A stretch of 13,931 nucleotides of DNA, from positions 1 to 13,931 of the forward strand of contig JALWSJ010000325.1 in the NCBI GenBank assembly GCA_026993705.1, given 5' to 3'. Numbering within the stretch: position 1 is the stretch's first letter; each line of letters starts with the position of its first letter. Origin of the DNA: Flavobacteriales bacterium (GTDB lineage: Bacteria; Bacteroidota; Bacteroidia; Flavobacteriales_D; Parvicellaceae). The notes under the pieces are model-generated. The model worked only from the letters and a program-made list of their open reading frames with translations, had not been told where the DNA came from and made no database searches. Of this stretch, positions 1 to 6,526 are shown piece after piece. The position numbers and the translations under genes are program-made.

Positions 1-111
1 TTGGAAGCTGTTGAAAAGTTGAACAATAGACCTAGGAAAAAATTAGGGTTCAAAACTCCAAAACAGGTTTTTTATCAGTATATTCGTAGAATGGAAAAAA
101 CTTGCACTTAG
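1..111 (+). mobile_element. IS30-family transposase, C-terminal tail (partial)
   Basis: The first 36 codons are open from the window edge to a TAG stop. They encode a basic tail containing LNNRPRKKLGFKTPKQVF, which is characteristic of the C-terminal end of IS30-family DDE transposases: the catalytic core ends and is followed by an N-[NT]-RPRK-x-LG-[FY]-x-TP motif. Everything upstream, including the catalytic residues, lies outside the window, so it cannot be said whether the element is intact. The last codons and the bases just after the stop probably form the right end of the element. The neighbouring genes look like normal chromosomal genes, so this is where an insertion sequence meets the chromosome. 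The family call is from the motif only. Confidence 0.8.
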
Positions 112-126
112 TTGTTGAATCTACGA
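94..126. repeat. probable right end (inverted repeat) of the IS30-type element
   Basis: In IS30 elements the terminal inverted repeat lies at or just beyond the transposase stop codon. The sequence around the TAG at 109-111, including TTGCACTTAGTTGTTGAATC, is the likely right end. The matching left end is outside the window, so the exact boundary and any target duplication cannot be seen. This is an inference from position. Confidence 0.35.
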
Positions 127-164
127 TTTTTACAAACAATTTTATTAATCAAAAAACATAAAAA

Positions 165-557
165 ATGAATAATTCAAGTTACGGATACAGTAAGAAAATA
201 GAAGGAACATTTGACGTAGTATTAGAAAAAACAAAAGAAGCCTTGAAAAACGAAGGTTTTGGAGTGCTTACAGAAATAGATATGCAGGCTACATTAAAGA
301 AAAAGCTAGATGCTGATTTGGAAGGCTATACTATTTTGGGAGCTTGTCATCCGGCGAGTGCTTATAAATCGTTACAATCAGAAATAGAAATAGGGCTGAT
401 GTTGCCGTGTAATGTTATTGTTTATCAAAAAGAGGGAGAAGCTTATGCTTCAGCGATAAAACCTAGCGTCGCAATGGGAATGATAGAAAATAATGATTTG
501 GCCAAAGTTGCTACCGATATAGAAGAAAGATTAACGAGGGTAATTGATAGTTTGTGA
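165..557 (+). CDS. DUF302 domain protein
   Basis: A 130-residue protein without signal peptide or membrane segment that fits the whole DUF302 fold. A Tyr-rich N-terminus (SSYGYSKKI) leads into a helix containing EALKNEGFGVLTEIDM (about residues 25-41). The centre has the family signature GYTILGACHPASAYKSL (about 54-70), and the C-terminal half has LPCNVIVYQ (about 80-88) and a closing amphipathic helix. DUF302 proteins are small and mostly uncharacterised; some are fused to or located near redox or metal proteins, but no biochemical role can be given from this sequence. The ATG at 165 follows an A-rich leader (CATAAAAAATG), normal for this phylum where Shine-Dalgarno sites are rare. It stands alone between an IS30 remnant and the convergent tonB-like gene; the two stop codons are about 20 bases apart. 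Confidence 0.85.
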   Translation: MNNSSYGYSKKIEGTFDVVLEKTKEALKNEGFGVLTEIDMQATLKKKLDADLEGYTILGACHPASAYKSLQSEIEIGLMLPCNVIVYQKEGEAYASAIKPSVAMGMIENNDLAKVATDIEERLTRVIDSL

Positions 558-575
558 TAAAAATTTAATAAAATA

Positions 576-1328
576 TTATTGAGCAACGTAGCTGAATCTT
601 ATCCATCCTTCCTTTCTCAAAGGGGCGTTGAAGTTTTGAGTAAATTTCCATCGCTTCGCATATTTCAAGGCTTCGTTTCTCAAACAATTATTTGAAGTAT
701 TGGTTTTTTCCTCATCGATGGAACTTGCTACAACAATTCCTTTTTGATTGACTTTTATCTTAACGGTTACGACTCCTTCTGATGTGCACTTGTAAGAAGG
801 TGTTGGTTTCCGTTGAGGTGAACGATTTTCTAAAAAATAGGTAGCTGTGGCTTTTATATCCATTCCGTACTCTGCTTTATTATTCTGCTCAGCCCCTTCT
901 TTTACCAAATTTTTGTCAATTTTTATTTCCTCTTGATGATTCTCTTTGTTATCTTCTTCTACATCTTCTTCTTTCTTTAAAGAATTGAACTCGGCTTGTT
1001 CCATAGCTTTTAATTCCTCCCAAACTTCTTGTTCTGCTTTACTTCTGCTAAAATTTTCGTTTGTATAGCTAGTTTTTTCTTGAGAAGCGTTTTGTACAGC
1101 ATTGGTTAACGGTGTCTTTTGTCCATTGTCGTTTGATTCAGGTTCTTCCGGTGGTGTTGGAACTTTTTGATCATCGGAAAAATCCAATTGCATTACCACG
1201 CGTTCTCTAGCCTTGTAAGGTTTATGTATGATTACTTGTACGTTAAACCAGACAAGGAGAATCATATGGATAAAAGCAGTGATAAGTATTGCTATTTTGT
1301 GTCGTTCTATGTATTCTAGTATATTCAA
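576..1328 (-). CDS. TonB-like energy transducer protein
   Basis: This is a TonB-type protein: a short cytoplasmic N-terminus, one membrane anchor, a long periplasmic linker and a C-terminal TonB-like domain. From the chosen start (250 residues) the anchor is about residues 10-32 (IAILITAFIHMILLVWF). A Pro/Glu stretch (VPTPPEEPE) and an acidic, Lys/Glu-rich, probably helical segment (about 95-165) follow. The last 75 residues carry the domain, with EGVVTVKIKVNQKGIV and NEALKYAKRWKF. The role would be transferring proton-motive force from ExbB/ExbD to outer-membrane receptors; no exbB, exbD or receptor gene is nearby. The frame opens at an ATG at 1427, but a TATATTTG promoter box lies inside that extension (1402-1395) and the extra residues do not fit the family. 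I therefore use the TTG at 1328, preceded by AAATAA, which starts MNILEYIERHK as expected. The partner receptor is unknown. Confidence 0.8.
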   Translation of the reverse strand: MNILEYIERHKIAILITAFIHMILLVWFNVQVIIHKPYKARERVVMQLDFSDDQKVPTPPEEPESNDNGQKTPLTNAVQNASQEKTSYTNENFSRSKAEQEVWEELKAMEQAEFNSLKKEEDVEEDNKENHQEEIKIDKNLVKEGAEQNNKAEYGMDIKATATYFLENRSPQRKPTPSYKCTSEGVVTVKIKVNQKGIVVASSIDEEKTNTSNNCLRNEALKYAKRWKFTQNFNAPLRKEGWIRFSYVAQ

Positions 1329-1394
1329 TTTATTTGCTAATGATTTCTTCTGCCCGTTTAAATGGTGTAACCCGATATTTGAAGTAAGAAATGG

Positions 1395-1402
1395 CAAATA
1401 TA
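1395..1402 (-). promoter_or_regulatory. promoter -7 box of the TonB-like gene
   Basis: Read on the minus strand this is TATATTTG, a perfect match to the Bacteroidota -7 consensus TAnnTTTG. A TTG-containing -33 element is not well spaced, so the -33 half is weak. Transcription would start near 1388, giving a leader of about 60 bases to the TTG codon at 1328 and placing the upstream ATG at 1427 outside the mRNA. Confidence 0.55.
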
Positions 1403-1504
1403 CGCATAGACTTAGAACAAATACCATTTGAAAATTGAAAAGAGCCGAAAGAAAGTGAGTTTTAGTTTTCTTAGAGGATGAATAAAATCTTTGTATAGCC
1501 TTAG

Positions 1505-1649
1505 CTATGGAAATATTTTATGAAGAAGTATAAGGAAAATAAAAACGCTTTATAAGGCTCGTTTCAATGTTTAAATGGTATCATACCAGCTCTTAAAATA
1601 AAATAGTATCTTTGCTCGTTCATAATACCATACACTATGGAAATATTTT
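1505..1649 (+). repeat. direct repeat spanning the lgt start codon
   Basis: CTATGGAAATATTTT occurs perfectly at 1505-1519 and again at 1635-1649, where its ATG is the lgt start. Each copy is preceded by an AATAnnATCTTTG promoter-like string (1481-1493 and 1602-1614). The upstream copy opens an eight-codon frame, MEIFYEEV, then TAA. The pair looks like a partial duplication of the promoter and start-codon region. Confidence 0.6.
1607..1614 (+). promoter_or_regulatory. promoter -7 box of lgt
   Basis: TATCTTTG matches the Bacteroidota -7 consensus TAnnTTTG and lies 22 bases before the lgt ATG. No clear TTG -33 element is visible at the usual spacing. A related but imperfect copy (AATCTTTG) lies at 1486-1493. 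Confidence 0.6.
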
Positions 1650-2743
1650 CGTTCATCACATGGGATGTAAATCCTAATATTATAGAAACTCCGATAATGA
1701 TACGTTATTATGGTGTCCTTTTCGGGTTAGCTTTTTTCTTAGGGTTTTCGTTGATGCAAAAAATGTTTAAAAACGAAAATGTAAGTGAAGAATGGTTAGA
1801 TAAAATATTGCTATATGCTGTAGTAGGAACGGTTGTAGGTGCGAGGTTAGGACATGTTTTCTTTTATGATTGGGGATATTATTCTCAGCATTTAACCGAA
1901 ATACCACAAGTATGGAAAGGAGGTTTAGCAAGTCATGGTGCCGCTATTGGTATTATAATCGCAATGTGGCTTTACACAAAGCGTGTAACCAAAGGAACGA
2001 AGTCCTTGCTGTGGACGTTAGATAAAGTTGTTATCACTGTTGCATTAGCCGCTTCATTGATACGCATTGGAAACCTGATGAATTCTGAAATTATCGGATA
2101 TAAAAGTGATGCTCCGGTAGCTTTTTTCTTTCAACACGAAGCCAAAGAGTCGATTGCTTCTTATTTTTTTACGGAAGCAGATAAGGTTACGATAGAAAAA
2201 GCTGACGAAACAAAAGAAAAAGAAGGTTTCACTTACCCAGTGAGTAAGGTTGAGGTAATAATTGACAACCCTAATGTAGCAGAAGAAGATATTCAAGATT
2301 TATATGGTAATTTTTTGTATTACAAAACATTTGATTATAATCCCAAAACAGAAAAATCAAGAGAAAAAGAAGCTCATTATTACGTGTTGCCCACAAAATC
2401 AATTTTAAGTAAAGTCCCCGGTGGATATAAATTAGACTTTGAGATTGCTCTTATACCAAGAATACCGACTCAGATAATGGAGTCAATAAGTTATTTTATT
2501 ATTTTTTTGATTCTTATGTGGGGGTATTGGAAACAGAAATGGTACAGAAGAGAAGGACTGATTTTTGGTGTTTTCTTTTTGCTTATGTTTACTGCACGGT
2601 TTATTATAGAGTTTTGGAAAGAACACCAAACGGATGCTTTGGCTGATGCTTCTCTTAATATGGGACAATGGTTAAGTATTCCTGGAATAGTTATCGGTAT
2701 ATTCTTTATTATTTATGCTTTAAATAAGCCAATAAAAGAATAA
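1637..2743 (+). CDS. lgt: prolipoprotein diacylglyceryl transferase (Lgt)
   Basis: Lgt is the inner-membrane enzyme that moves diacylglycerol from phosphatidylglycerol to the lipobox cysteine of prolipoproteins, the first step of lipoprotein maturation. Expected landmarks are present in order: IRYYGVLFGLAFFLG (about 22-36), GARLGHVFFYDW (68-79), GGLASHGAAIG (95-105; His100 matches the conserved His103 of E. coli), RIGNLMNSEIIG (143-154; the Lgt signature with Leu for the usual Phe), RIPTQIMES (275-283) and ARFIIEFWKEH (320-330). At 368 residues it is clearly longer than the usual 270-290. The excess is a charged, hydrophilic insert at about 155-270 between the signature motif and the RxPTQ motif. 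Hydrophobic segments surround these motifs as in the family. The next gene encodes a lipoprotein, a likely substrate. Confidence 0.95.
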   Translation: MEIFSFITWDVNPNIIETPIMIRYYGVLFGLAFFLGFSLMQKMFKNENVSEEWLDKILLYAVVGTVVGARLGHVFFYDWGYYSQHLTEIPQVWKGGLASHGAAIGIIIAMWLYTKRVTKGTKSLLWTLDKVVITVALAASLIRIGNLMNSEIIGYKSDAPVAFFFQHEAKESIASYFFTEADKVTIEKADETKEKEGFTYPVSKVEVIIDNPNVAEEDIQDLYGNFLYYKTFDYNPKTEKSREKEAHYYVLPTKSILSKVPGGYKLDFEIALIPRIPTQIMESISYFIIFLILMWGYWKQKWYRREGLIFGVFFLLMFTARFIIEFWKEHQTDALADASLNMGQWLSIPGIVIGIFFIIYALNKPIKE

Positions 2744-2780
2744 ATCAGGTATTATATTTAAACAAAATAGAAGCATTATT

Positions 2781-3257
2781 ATGGCAAAAGGATTTAGAAA
2801 CTTTATATTATGGCTAAGTTTACCTGTTTTTAGTTTGGTATTAGGTGGTTGTTTTGAATATGAAGATGTAGAGTTTTTAGGAATGGAACGTTTCAATCTA
2901 GAGAAACAAAGTACCGAACAAGTGCTAGTTAAATTAGATTTAAAAATAAATAATCCTAATACATATAATATAACCATAAAACCTGCGGTATTAGATATTT
3001 ATATCAACGGTGAATATGCAGGGAAGACGAAAATGAAGGATAAGATTGTTTTGAAAAAGAAAACAACCGGAGTTTACCCTTTCTATTTACAAGCAAAAAC
3101 TAAAGATTTAATGACCGCTGCAACAAGTTCTTTAGGGGCAATGTTGACGGGGAAAGTTAGATTAGGAATAAAAGGAAATATCAAAGCGAAAGCTTATGGT
3201 GTTGGGAAGAAATTCTATATTAACGAAGAAGAAACAATAAGTCTGGTGGGGCAATAG
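2781..3257 (+). CDS. LEA14/WHy-like lipoprotein
   Basis: A 158-residue predicted lipoprotein. The N-terminus is a type II signal peptide: basic start (MAKGFRNF), hydrophobic stretch, then lipobox VLGGC with the modified cysteine at residue 24. The mature part resembles the LEA type 2 (LEA14/WHy) fold, a single beta-sandwich. It shows the diagnostic pattern of a beta strand ending in LKINNPNTYNITIKP (about 54-68), then DIYINGEYAGK (about 71-81), then alternating hydrophobic strands to the end. LEA14-like proteins are known from desiccation stress in plants, but bacterial members have no settled function, so I assign none. It sits 37 bases after lgt and its stop is separated by one base from the murI ATG, so the three genes are probably cotranscribed. 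Phe25 follows the cysteine; sorting to inner or outer membrane is not predictable. Confidence 0.75.
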   Translation: MAKGFRNFILWLSLPVFSLVLGGCFEYEDVEFLGMERFNLEKQSTEQVLVKLDLKINNPNTYNITIKPAVLDIYINGEYAGKTKMKDKIVLKKKTTGVYPFYLQAKTKDLMTAATSSLGAMLTGKVRLGIKGNIKAKAYGVGKKFYINEEETISLVGQ

Positions 3258-3258
3258 T

Positions 3259-4065
3259 ATGAGTACAAGACCTATAGGAATATTTGATTCCGGTGTTGGA
3301 GGGTTAACAGTTTGGAAAACTTTGTTAGATGCTTTTCCGAATGAGTCGTTTGTCTATTTTGCAGACACAAAGAACTGTCCCTATGGAATAAAAACTGATG
3401 AGGAAATCATTCGTTTGAGTGATAGAATTACACGTTTTTTAATAGTTAAGGGTTGTAAAATAATCGTCATTGCTTGTAATACGGCAACTTCTGCCTCCGT
3501 AAGATTTTTACGAAATAAATATGAAGTACCAATTATAGGGATTGAACCAGCTATAAAGCCGGCGTCCTTACTAAGTAAAACAGGGAATATCGGCGTGCTG
3601 GCTACTCAGAGTACAATCAACGGAAATCATTTCAAACAGACTTCCGGTAAATATGCAAAAGATAAGAATGTTATTATTCAAGTTGGTTACGGACTTGTTG
3701 AACAAGTTGAAAATAATCAAATTAACACTTCTAAAACTATTCAATTAATACAAGGGTACATCCAACCGATGTTAAAAGCTGATGTAGATTATATCGTTTT
3801 AGGTTGTACGCATTATCCGTTATTGTCTTCTGTAATAAAAAAGGAGATAGGAGATAAGCAGATAATACTTTTAGAACCTTCGGAAGCTATAGCTAAACAA
3901 GTAGAAGTTATACTTCAACGACATCAACTGAAAAATAAATCGAAAATAAACCGAAATACGGTTGTTTATACATCATCATTTAGTCTAAATAGCGTTAAGA
4001 ATGTCTTAAAGTTACTAGAAGTACCAAGCAATGAATCGGTTAATATAGGAGAAACGAAAGTCTAA
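3259..4065 (+). CDS. murI: glutamate racemase (MurI)
   Basis: MurI interconverts L- and D-glutamate without a cofactor and supplies the D-glutamate of the peptidoglycan stem peptide; it is cytoplasmic. At 268 residues the length is standard. Both halves of the Asp/Glu racemase fold are visible: GIFDSGVGGLTVW (7-19, with Asp10 and Ser11), the first catalytic cysteine in IACNTATSAS (Cys73), and the second in LGCTHYPLL (Cys183, followed by His185). In the stretch before the second cysteine, where many MurI proteins have a CPxxVPLVE-like motif, this one has QVGYGLVEQVE (141-151). The start is the ATG one base after the stop of the lipoprotein gene, indicating translational coupling. The stop overlaps by four bases with that of the convergent T9SS-sorted protein gene. 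Confidence 0.95.
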   Translation: MSTRPIGIFDSGVGGLTVWKTLLDAFPNESFVYFADTKNCPYGIKTDEEIIRLSDRITRFLIVKGCKIIVIACNTATSASVRFLRNKYEVPIIGIEPAIKPASLLSKTGNIGVLATQSTINGNHFKQTSGKYAKDKNVIIQVGYGLVEQVENNQINTSKTIQLIQGYIQPMLKADVDYIVLGCTHYPLLSSVIKKEIGDKQIILLEPSEAIAKQVEVILQRHQLKNKSKINRNTVVYTSSFSLNSVKNVLKLLEVPSNESVNIGETKV

Positions 4066-5312
4066 TGTAGTATAGTTACCTGCCCTAATTTATCAACAAT
4101 TTCAGTATTGTTTTTTTCCTGATATCTCATTTTCCAAACATATGCCCCATCAGGTAACGGTTGTCCTTTATATGTTCCGTCCCAAGAGAAGTTGGCATGG
4201 TGCGTTTCGTAAACCATATTTCCCCATCTGTCAAAAATATAGAAATCAAAATTTAATAATGTATTTTCATTATAATAGACTGATAAAAAGTCATTTTTAC
4301 CATCTCCGTTTGGGGTCATAGCATTTGGGATATAGATAAAGTCAGTTTTACTCGCTAGAACAAAAGGTCGAGGGCTAAAGTCTTCAAAGTTATGAAGAGT
4401 TAAAGAGGAAAAGGTGCCATTTCCCATGCTCGGAGTAACACCATCAAGGATTAGCCATTGGTTATTCCAATGTGCGATTGTTTCTATTATTTCGTCTTCT
4501 GTGTCATCGTAGTAAAATGTTATATCTGCTGGAGAAGTACCGCTGTTGTGATATAAATGATGGTAATAGGATTCATTTAATTGACCAACTAATGCGGATT
4601 TCTCTTTTAAACTATAGCCGTCTTGTGTGGCGTTATTGTTTGCTAGTCTTGCACCATAAATATTTTGTGAATTATCGTTGGGAGTGATTTCTATTGGGCG
4701 TAATCTAAAATCACCCACATCACTTCCGAGAGGGAAAATATAAGAAGATGTAGATTGTGTTTTTCGTTGTAAGTGCCCATCTCCTCTGCTGCTAACAAAT
4801 CCAGTAGTGAAAATTAAAGAAGCAGGGTCAGAGTTATCGATAAGCATAATGTTTTCATCAGTCAATAAATGATCAACTCCTAAATCAAGCCAAACTGCAG
4901 AAGCATTTATTGTCATTAGTTTGTTACCTCCGGTTAATCGTAGGTTGTAAAAATTAGTTTCTGCTGATCCAGTGATTAATTTATCCGCATTATACAAGTG
5001 AACAGTTGAATTGTCTGCAATAAAAGTATTGTTGTTTTCCCAATCTCCTCCAATTTTGTAAAGACCAGTTGCTGCACCTGCACCTGTAGCCATTCCGTTG
5101 TTGATAAAGTTGTAATCTACGTCAATCTCTCCTTCATTGTCAACTATACCGTTAGTGTTGATTTTCATGGATTGATTATTTACTACCAAAAATGCCCCGG
5201 ATTGCACTTTTATGTTAGCTTTATTCACAATTACTTGTCCTAAAACAGCAGAACTCGAAAAAAGGATGAATATAAAGAAAGAAAATATATTGAAAATTGA
5301 AATCTTATACAT
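4062..5312 (-). CDS. secreted protein with gliding-associated (T9SS type B) C-terminal sorting domain
   Basis: A 416-residue exported protein. A Sec signal peptide occupies about residues 1-25 (FSFFIFILFSSSAVLG). The body (26-320) is a repeat-poor, Asn/Gly-rich beta region of unknown function, with FPLGSDVGDFRLRPIEI (193-209) as its most recognisable stretch. The last 90 residues form the gliding motility-associated C-terminal domain: FIYIPNAMTPNGDGKNDFL (325-343), FYIFDRWGNMVYET (357-370), WDGTYKGQPLPDGAYVWKM (377-395). This domain directs export through the type IX secretion system and is common on Flavobacteriia surface or secreted proteins; sorting with SprP- or PorP-like partners is known of the class, but none is encoded here. 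The molecular role of the passenger part cannot be given. No clear TAnnTTTG promoter was seen upstream of its ATG. Confidence 0.85.
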   Translation of the reverse strand: MYKISIFNIFSFFIFILFSSSAVLGQVIVNKANIKVQSGAFLVVNNQSMKINTNGIVDNEGEIDVDYNFINNGMATGAGAATGLYKIGGDWENNNTFIADNSTVHLYNADKLITGSAETNFYNLRLTGGNKLMTINASAVWLDLGVDHLLTDENIMLIDNSDPASLIFTTGFVSSRGDGHLQRKTQSTSSYIFPLGSDVGDFRLRPIEITPNDNSQNIYGARLANNNATQDGYSLKEKSALVGQLNESYYHHLYHNSGTSPADITFYYDDTEDEIIETIAHWNNQWLILDGVTPSMGNGTFSSLTLHNFEDFSPRPFVLASKTDFIYIPNAMTPNGDGKNDFLSVYYNENTLLNFDFYIFDRWGNMVYETHHANFSWDGTYKGQPLPDGAYVWKMRYQEKNNTEIVDKLGQVTILH

Positions 5313-5479
5313 AGCACAATTATTTGGTTCAGTAGGGAAACGATTTGTTAATAAAAGAGTTGCCTAAACTGATGCCAAAAATAACGGTTTTTATTTTAAG
5401 AGTATGGTTTTATTTGATAAAGTTTATGTAAAGACTGACGAAAAAAGTAAGTAGCAATTTTTATAAAGGATAGTATAAT

Positions 5480-5629
5480 TTAAAATAAAGAGTATCCGAC
5501 CCAAAAACCGGCAACAATCCACAATAACCCTTTTATCAGGAAGAAAAGAAAGCCAACCACTCCGAAGCGTTTTACCCAAGAAATAAGGATTTGCTTTTTG
5601 TTAGACATACCATGTGCTTTAGTTTCCAT
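5480..5629 (-). CDS. small membrane protein, 49 residues
   Basis: A short frame reading METKAHGMSNKKQ, then SWVKRFGVVGFLFFLIKGLL, then WIVAGFWVGYSLF and TAA. It has a basic, soluble N-terminus, an amphipathic KRFG turn and one or two closely spaced hydrophobic segments (about residues 22-48), so it is a predicted inner-membrane peptide. Small proteins with the KRFG..GFLFFLIKGL pattern are, from memory, common in flavobacteria, but their function is unknown to me and none is assigned. A perfect Bacteroidota promoter box (TATATTTG) lies at 5642-5635, only five bases before the first ATG. The transcript could therefore be leaderless, or translation could begin at the second Met (ATG at 5608, 42 residues). 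Promoter, open frame and membrane pattern together support a real gene. Confidence 0.65.
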   Translation of the reverse strand: METKAHGMSNKKQILISWVKRFGVVGFLFFLIKGLLWIVAGFWVGYSLF

Positions 5630-5634
5630 GCTGA

Positions 5635-5642
5635 CAAATATA
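5635..5642 (-). promoter_or_regulatory. promoter -7 box of the 49-residue protein gene
   Basis: On the minus strand the sequence is TATATTTG, a perfect TAnnTTTG. It ends five bases before the first ATG, so the predicted transcription start falls on or within a few bases of that codon. No well-placed TTG -33 box was found. Confidence 0.55.
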
Positions 5643-5707
5643 CATTTTATTGAATAAATTCAGTTAGAAGGGATAAAAAATGACAAAAGAATTACATTTT
5701 AACCGAG

Positions 5708-6526
5708 TTAGATTGAGGTGTGAGGAATATCTTCAAATTCGATGGTAATAGTATCTGATATTTTTAATCCGAACAATTTGTTTGCACCGCCTCCGGAGCC
5801 TTCAACTCCTTTGTTTATTGCGATTTCTAAGTGTCCGGAGCTACTAAATAGTGCTAGTTTTTCACCTTCCGGAACTTCGTTATAGTTTTTACTAATCTTA
5901 GAAATGGTATAGCCGGCTCTTGTAAGATATATTTTAAAAGGTCTGTTTTGTCGTATTTCATTAAAAAGCTGAATAGAAATATTTGTAATAACATTTCCAT
6001 AGGAGTCAATATATATAACTGTTCCTTTTATAATATTGCTTTCAGCTGTTGCTCTAAATAATTGAAGTTTATTTAGAGAGTCTGTTCTGCTACCAATAAC
6101 CTCGGGTTTGCCACCTTTAGCGATATGTGTAGCCGCTTTTGTGAATATATTTTTAGTTGGAAAAGATTGAGTTAAGGTATCCTCTACTAAGTTTAGTTCA
6201 TATATGTTTGCAGGATTTTTGGGAAAAAGCAACGAGAAGATTCCGTTGTCGGCTCCTATAAAATAATGTCCTTCGTGTTCAATAAGTAAATGGCGAATAT
6301 CATCCGTTTCAAACGGGTTTATACCAATGATATGTATCGTCCCTTTCGGAAAATCCTTGTAGCAGTTGCTGAGCACGAAAAAGGCTTGCACAACATCAAA
6401 AGGAGCGATTTGATGAGAAATATCTACAATTACAGCCTCCGGATACTGACTTAAAATAGTTCCTTTTACAGAAGCTACGTAGTAGTCTTTAAGTCCCATG
6501 TCGGTTGTAAGAGTAATGATTTTCAT
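5708..6526 (-). CDS. SAM hydroxide adenosyltransferase family protein (DUF62)
   Basis: A 272-residue cytoplasmic protein of the SAM chlorinase/fluorinase superfamily. Typical members of its non-halogenating branch (DUF62) hydrolyse S-adenosylmethionine to adenosine and methionine. Conserved blocks are in order: ITLTTDMGLKDYYVASVKG (4-22), IVDISHQIAPFDVVQAFF (33-50), FIGADNGIFSLL (89-100), FTKAATHIAKG (128-138), YIDSYGNVITNI (172-183) and LALFSSSGHLEIAINKG (224-240). The family's catalytic triad is Asp-Arg-His. Here the block that normally reads VVDPGVG is IIGINPFETDD, so the expected Asp is Asn70; candidate Arg78 and His134 are retained. Activity therefore needs testing. A Gly-rich loop (GSGGGAN, 243-249) sits in the C-terminal barrel. 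The gene is divergent from phoH across the long palindrome at 6561-6744. The family call is firm; the reaction is less so. Confidence 0.85.
   Translation of the reverse strand: MKIITLTTDMGLKDYYVASVKGTILSQYPEAVIVDISHQIAPFDVVQAFFVLSNCYKDFPKGTIHIIGINPFETDDIRHLLIEHEGHYFIGADNGIFSLLFPKNPANIYELNLVEDTLTQSFPTKNIFTKAATHIAKGGKPEVIGSRTDSLNKLQLFRATAESNIIKGTVIYIDSYGNVITNISIQLFNEIRQNRPFKIYLTRAGYTISKISKNYNEVPEGEKLALFSSSGHLEIAINKGVEGSGGGANKLFGLKISDTITIEFEDIPHTSI

Larger units (their letters stand above)
1329..1636. other. divergent intergenic region between the tonB-like gene and lgt
   Basis: These 308 bases contain both divergent promoter boxes. They also contain a 15-base direct repeat of the lgt start-codon region (1505-1519 and 1635-1649) and a small inverted repeat, ATAGC-CTTA-GCTAT (1495-1508). 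No supported open reading frame or RNA gene was seen. The ATG-started extension of the TonB frame (1329-1427) is probably non-coding. Confidence 0.6.

Noticed and set aside
1228..1431. 67-residue frame opposite the TonB-like gene
   Set aside because: It lies antisense to the TonB-like N-terminus and its promoter, with no domain and no leader.
2054..2977. Minus-strand frames inside lgt and the lipoprotein gene
   Set aside because: Antisense to genes with clear family motifs and without domains of their own.
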